Source of the DNA: Helochares maculicollis
Lineage: Eukaryota > Arthropoda > Insecta > Coleoptera > Hydrophilidae
NCBI GenBank assembly: GCA_033557835.1
Contig: JAWQRO010000071.1
Span: forward strand, 1 to 61,919
DNA: 61,919 bases
Reading direction: 5' to 3'
Shown here: in pieces, positions 59,096-61,919 of the stretch
Layout: the number at the start of each line of letters is the position of its first letter
How positions within the stretch are numbered: position 1 is the stretch's first letter
The notes under the pieces: model-generated
Database searches by the model: none
Told to the model about the DNA's origin: nothing
Seen by the model: the letters and a program-made list of their open reading frames with translations, nothing else
Made by a program: the position numbers and the translations under genes

Positions 59096-59434
59096 ATGAA
59101 ATGCCTCTACTCTCAAATTGGCATTTCTACGCATACGCCAAATTGAGTCCTTTATTCAATTCAAGTGCTGCCTTGTCATAAAAACTTTCATCATTTGTTA
59201 GGCTTAGTATGAAAAATTACTTTGACAGATGAAATGACATTTGATGCAAAACTGACTAGATTAATAATAAACTATTGAAAATGTTAGCATGTCATCATTT
59301 AGACATGGACGTCGAAATTTGGAAATGAAAAACATATTTTTTTATTCAATTACGACACAGATCAAGATCTAAAACTGCACATGGTGATGACTTTCATGTA
59401 TGATCTATAATTCAGCCAGTATTAGAGATAAAAA

Positions 59435-59440
59435 TTTATT
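59435..59440 (-). other. Candidate imd poly(A) signal
   Basis: TTTATT on the forward strand gives AATAAA on the imd strand, 115 nt after the stop codon. Confidence 0.45.
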
Positions 59441-59554
59441 TTTATAAAATATATATGTATATAAAATATAATATTTAACATTATTATCTAATATACAATA
59501 TGAAACGTCTGATTTTTTACACCCTCGCATTGTTTGAACCTTGTAACTTAAAGA

Positions 59555-60181
59555 TTAATTGAATTTTTTCGCTAGCCTAATCACAGCATCTCGTTCATCA
59601 CATTCCCACAGTATCTGAGCCAAACATCCTAGAGTGGCTTCTTCGGGTTTATCTTGGGTCCAATCGAGCAAGATTTGGTAAATGACTTCTTTGATGCCGA
59701 ATTTAAAGTGGGATTCATAGAATTGGTCGATTTGCCCATCCGACAAATCGAGCCTCCTTGCCATATCTCTCCAGCCTTTCCCAATATGTCTCGAGGCATA
59801 TATCATCACGTCTTTAGTTACACTACTTTTACTGCTCATTAACTCCACAACGGCGCCTGTCTTCTCAAAGTTTTGATTCTGTTGCGTGTTGTTTGTGGAT
59901 TTGTTAACATTGATTTCGTAACGTGGACCGAAATGCATGTTGCTACAGTTTGATATGTTTGTTTGATTCTGAACTACTTTTCGGGAAGAGTTACTGGTCC
60001 GTTTGGGTTTGTATGAGGGTGGCGGCGAGTAATCTTCATTTTTACGTTCTGATTTTGCGGGTCCTTCTTTTGTCGATTGATTTTTAAGGTTACTACTTGT
60101 TGTACAAGAAGGTTGTGCCGATGTTTCGTGAGGTTTTTGGTCTGGAACGGCATCTGTCATTAAGTTCTCATCTGTCGACAT
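59555..60181 (-). CDS. imd: IMD, death-domain adaptor of the immune deficiency pathway
   Basis: IMD links peptidoglycan-sensing PGRP receptors to FADD, the caspase Dredd and the TAK1/IKK branch that activates Relish. A single exon encodes 208 residues from the first in-frame ATG (60181). Residues 7-14 read LMTD-AVPD: an aspartate-ended caspase-type site followed by an A-x-P IAP-binding motif, as in Drosophila IMD, where Dredd cleavage exposes such a motif. Residues 15-75 are polar and disordered, with PPPSYKPKR at 53-61. Residues 79-92 (CSNMHFGPRYEINV) resemble the cryptic RHIM-like amyloid core shared with PGRP receptors. The death domain spans about 122-206, with GKGWRDMARRLDLSDGQID, YQILLDW and GCLAQILWECDERDAVI. 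The gene has no intron and seems intact. A longer reading to 60232 would need a GTG start and is not favoured. Confidence 0.93.
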   Translation of the reverse strand: MSTDENLMTDAVPDQKPHETSAQPSCTTSSNLKNQSTKEGPAKSERKNEDYSPPPSYKPKRTSNSSRKVVQNQTNISNCSNMHFGPRYEINVNKSTNNTQQNQNFEKTGAVVELMSSKSSVTKDVMIYASRHIGKGWRDMARRLDLSDGQIDQFYESHFKFGIKEVIYQILLDWTQDKPEEATLGCLAQILWECDERDAVIRLAKKFN

Positions 60182-60700
60182 TTTAACTCGGCTGAAATTC
60201 TGTGTTTGATGCTTGTTTAGAAGTAAATACACGTGATGGAGTGTCAGGCAAAAATCGAGGAGCGAAACTTCAAAACCTGTATGAAGCTAGCCAGATGACG
60301 CAAGGAATAACTATGACATTGGCTGCACTCCGTGCTGCAATATTTGATGTTTTAAATATTCTGAGGATTTTTGGGCACGTTTTTTTTTTGAGTGCCAGCT
60401 TATAAATTATGTACTTTGAACAAAGTGACCTAATTGAATTACCGAAAGAATTTACTACGTAATAAACATACAATAAAAATCCTTACATTCAGTCAAACTT
60501 GTGCCGTAAGGTATGCTTCAGGAGTTGATGAGTATAAAAAATAAAATTTCAGATTAATTTCCACAGCGTACATACAATTCTTTGTAATTATATGAATCCA
60601 CTAGTATTTTTATGCTATACTAGTGCAATATATACGGGAATGAATGGAGGCAAGCCAAGCTTTCTACACACTTACAAAAAAATCTAAATTAATATATGAC
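60182..60700 (-). other. imd upstream flank
   Basis: The imd 5' flank should contain its promoter; no kappaB-type or core promoter motif stands out. A short ATATACGGGAATGAATGGAGG near 60630 resembles the 3' end of the repeat family, left over from an older copy. Confidence 0.4.
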
Positions 60701-60706
60701 ATCCGT

Positions 60707-61919
60707 TTTTACATTCCTGTATTACTATACGAAGTACAGTAAAGAGAAGATATTGGGATCGTACAAAAATTTTGACGGATCTCCAAGTTTTGAGTGCCCC
60801 TGTATCCATTTTGATCATTTCGGCACGCCTGTGTGTGTGCGTATGTAAACACGATAGCGGTCAGACCGTTCAAGGTGGAGCAATGAAACTTGGCATACGG
60901 CTATTATCGCAAAAACGTAGATCTCTATCAGATTTTAAGGCATGTAGGATCACCGCAATAACCCGTTTACCTACACAGTTTTGAAATTTTTTCAAGTAAA
61001 GTAGCCTTCAAAATAAAGCCATCAAATTAACATTTCGTACATATCTTAAATATCACAAAAAACTCAGAGATACAATTTTTTAACATGATCGGAGCACCGG
61101 AAGTGCTATTTTTATAATTTTGAAAATTCCTATTTTAGTAGGCTTTGGAATAAAAAAAAATACAAAAATGTTACAAAAATGTTAAACATGGAAAATAAAG
61201 CAATAACACATAGTTCCGTGTAAATTTGAAATCCGGAAGTAGGACTTTACCGTCATAAATTACATTTTTACATTCCTGTATTGCTATACGAAGCTTAGTA
61301 GAGGGAGGGTATTGAACGGTGAAAAAATTCAACCTCGGGATACTGACGGATCTCCACGCTTTGAGTGCCCCTGAATCCATTTTGACCGTTTTGTCATGTT
61401 GTCTCTATGTATGTGAGTATTTAAACACGATAGCGGTCAGACCATTCAAGGTAGAGCAATGAAACTTGGCATACGGCTATTATCGCAAAAACGTAGATCT
61501 GTATCAACTTTTAAGGCATGTAGGACCACCGCAAGAATCCGTTTACTTACACAGTTTCGAAATTTTTTCAAGTAAAGCAGCCTTCAAAGTAAAGCCATCA
61601 GATTGAAATTTCGTACATATCTTAAATATCACAAAAAACTCACAGATACAAATTTTTAACATGATCGGGGCACCGGAAGTGCTATTTTAATAGTTTTGAA
61701 AATTCCAATTTTAGTAGGCTTTGGAATAAAAAAAGTACAAAAATGTTACAAAATTGCTAAACATGGAAAATAAAGCAATAACAAATATTTCCATGTGGAA
61801 CCTTACCGGCATAAATTTCATTTTTTAGTTATGAATATACATTATAAAATTCAAACCTTCGCAAAAGGTGTTTACAAGCGTTCGATATTACAAACTAGTT
61901 AAAATTATATGTATATGTA
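60707..61919 (+). repeat. Two-core copy of the main repeat family, running off the window
   Basis: It opens at TTACATTCCTGTATTACTATACGAAG. Two cores follow with CACGATAGCGGTCAGACC near 60850 and 61425, a spacing of about 575 bp. The second core has its own left end (TACATTCCTGTATTGCTATACGAAG, about 61268). The 3' module begins near 61820 and is cut by the window edge. Confidence 0.82.

Noticed and set aside
60182..60232. Longer IMD N-terminus (16-17 extra residues)
   Set aside because: The upstream start would be GTG; the first ATG at 60181 places the caspase-type and IAP-binding motifs sensibly.

Overview
The window is eukaryotic, intron-rich and AT-rich, and its gene content points to an insect. 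It carries grainyhead, a single deoxynucleoside kinase of the insect multisubstrate type, and imd, the death-domain adaptor of the insect IMD immune pathway. A beetle or other holometabolous insect is a reasonable guess, but nothing visible fixes the order or species.

Layout. Positions 1-480 hold a decayed LINE reverse-transcriptase tail. From 6027 to 26679 (+) lie eleven coding exons of grainyhead (grh); its first coding exon(s) were not found, so the N-terminus is missing. The grh introns are filled with minisatellites (16-, 19- and 31-bp units), a ~130-bp tandem array, a tRNA-derived SINE pair, a BEL/Pao gag scrap and a mariner scrap. From 42662 down to 31566 (-) lies a complete eight-exon MON2 gene. 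From 53181 down to 44673 (-) lies a complete seven-exon TRAPPC8 gene. Between TRAPPC8 and the next gene (53660-56204, +) a broken Harbinger/HARBI1-type transposase runs directly into the C-terminal part of a P-element/THAP9-type transposase. A two-exon deoxynucleoside kinase gene (56938-57650, +) and an intronless imd gene (60181-59555, -) complete the gene set.

The dominant interspersed repeat is one family seen about a dozen times on both strands. It is modular: a ~570-bp core that opens with a 19-nt palindrome and may be present one to three times head to tail, then a ~320-bp 3' module. The two outer ends carry a short inverted match (ACATTCCCGTAT / ATACGGGAATGT). In TRAPPC8 intron 6 a divergent version of the core has become a ~298-bp satellite of about six units.

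The genes do not form one pathway. MON2 (endosome-to-Golgi retrieval) and TRAPPC8 (TRAPPIII, ER-Golgi traffic and autophagy) are both membrane-trafficking factors on the same strand, but no functional link can be read from the sequence. The most informative protein-level detail is the N-terminus of IMD, where a caspase-like site is followed immediately by an IAP-binding tetrapeptide. Exon boundaries were set by hand from GT/AG sites, reading phase and remembered family sequences; no alignment or search was run.
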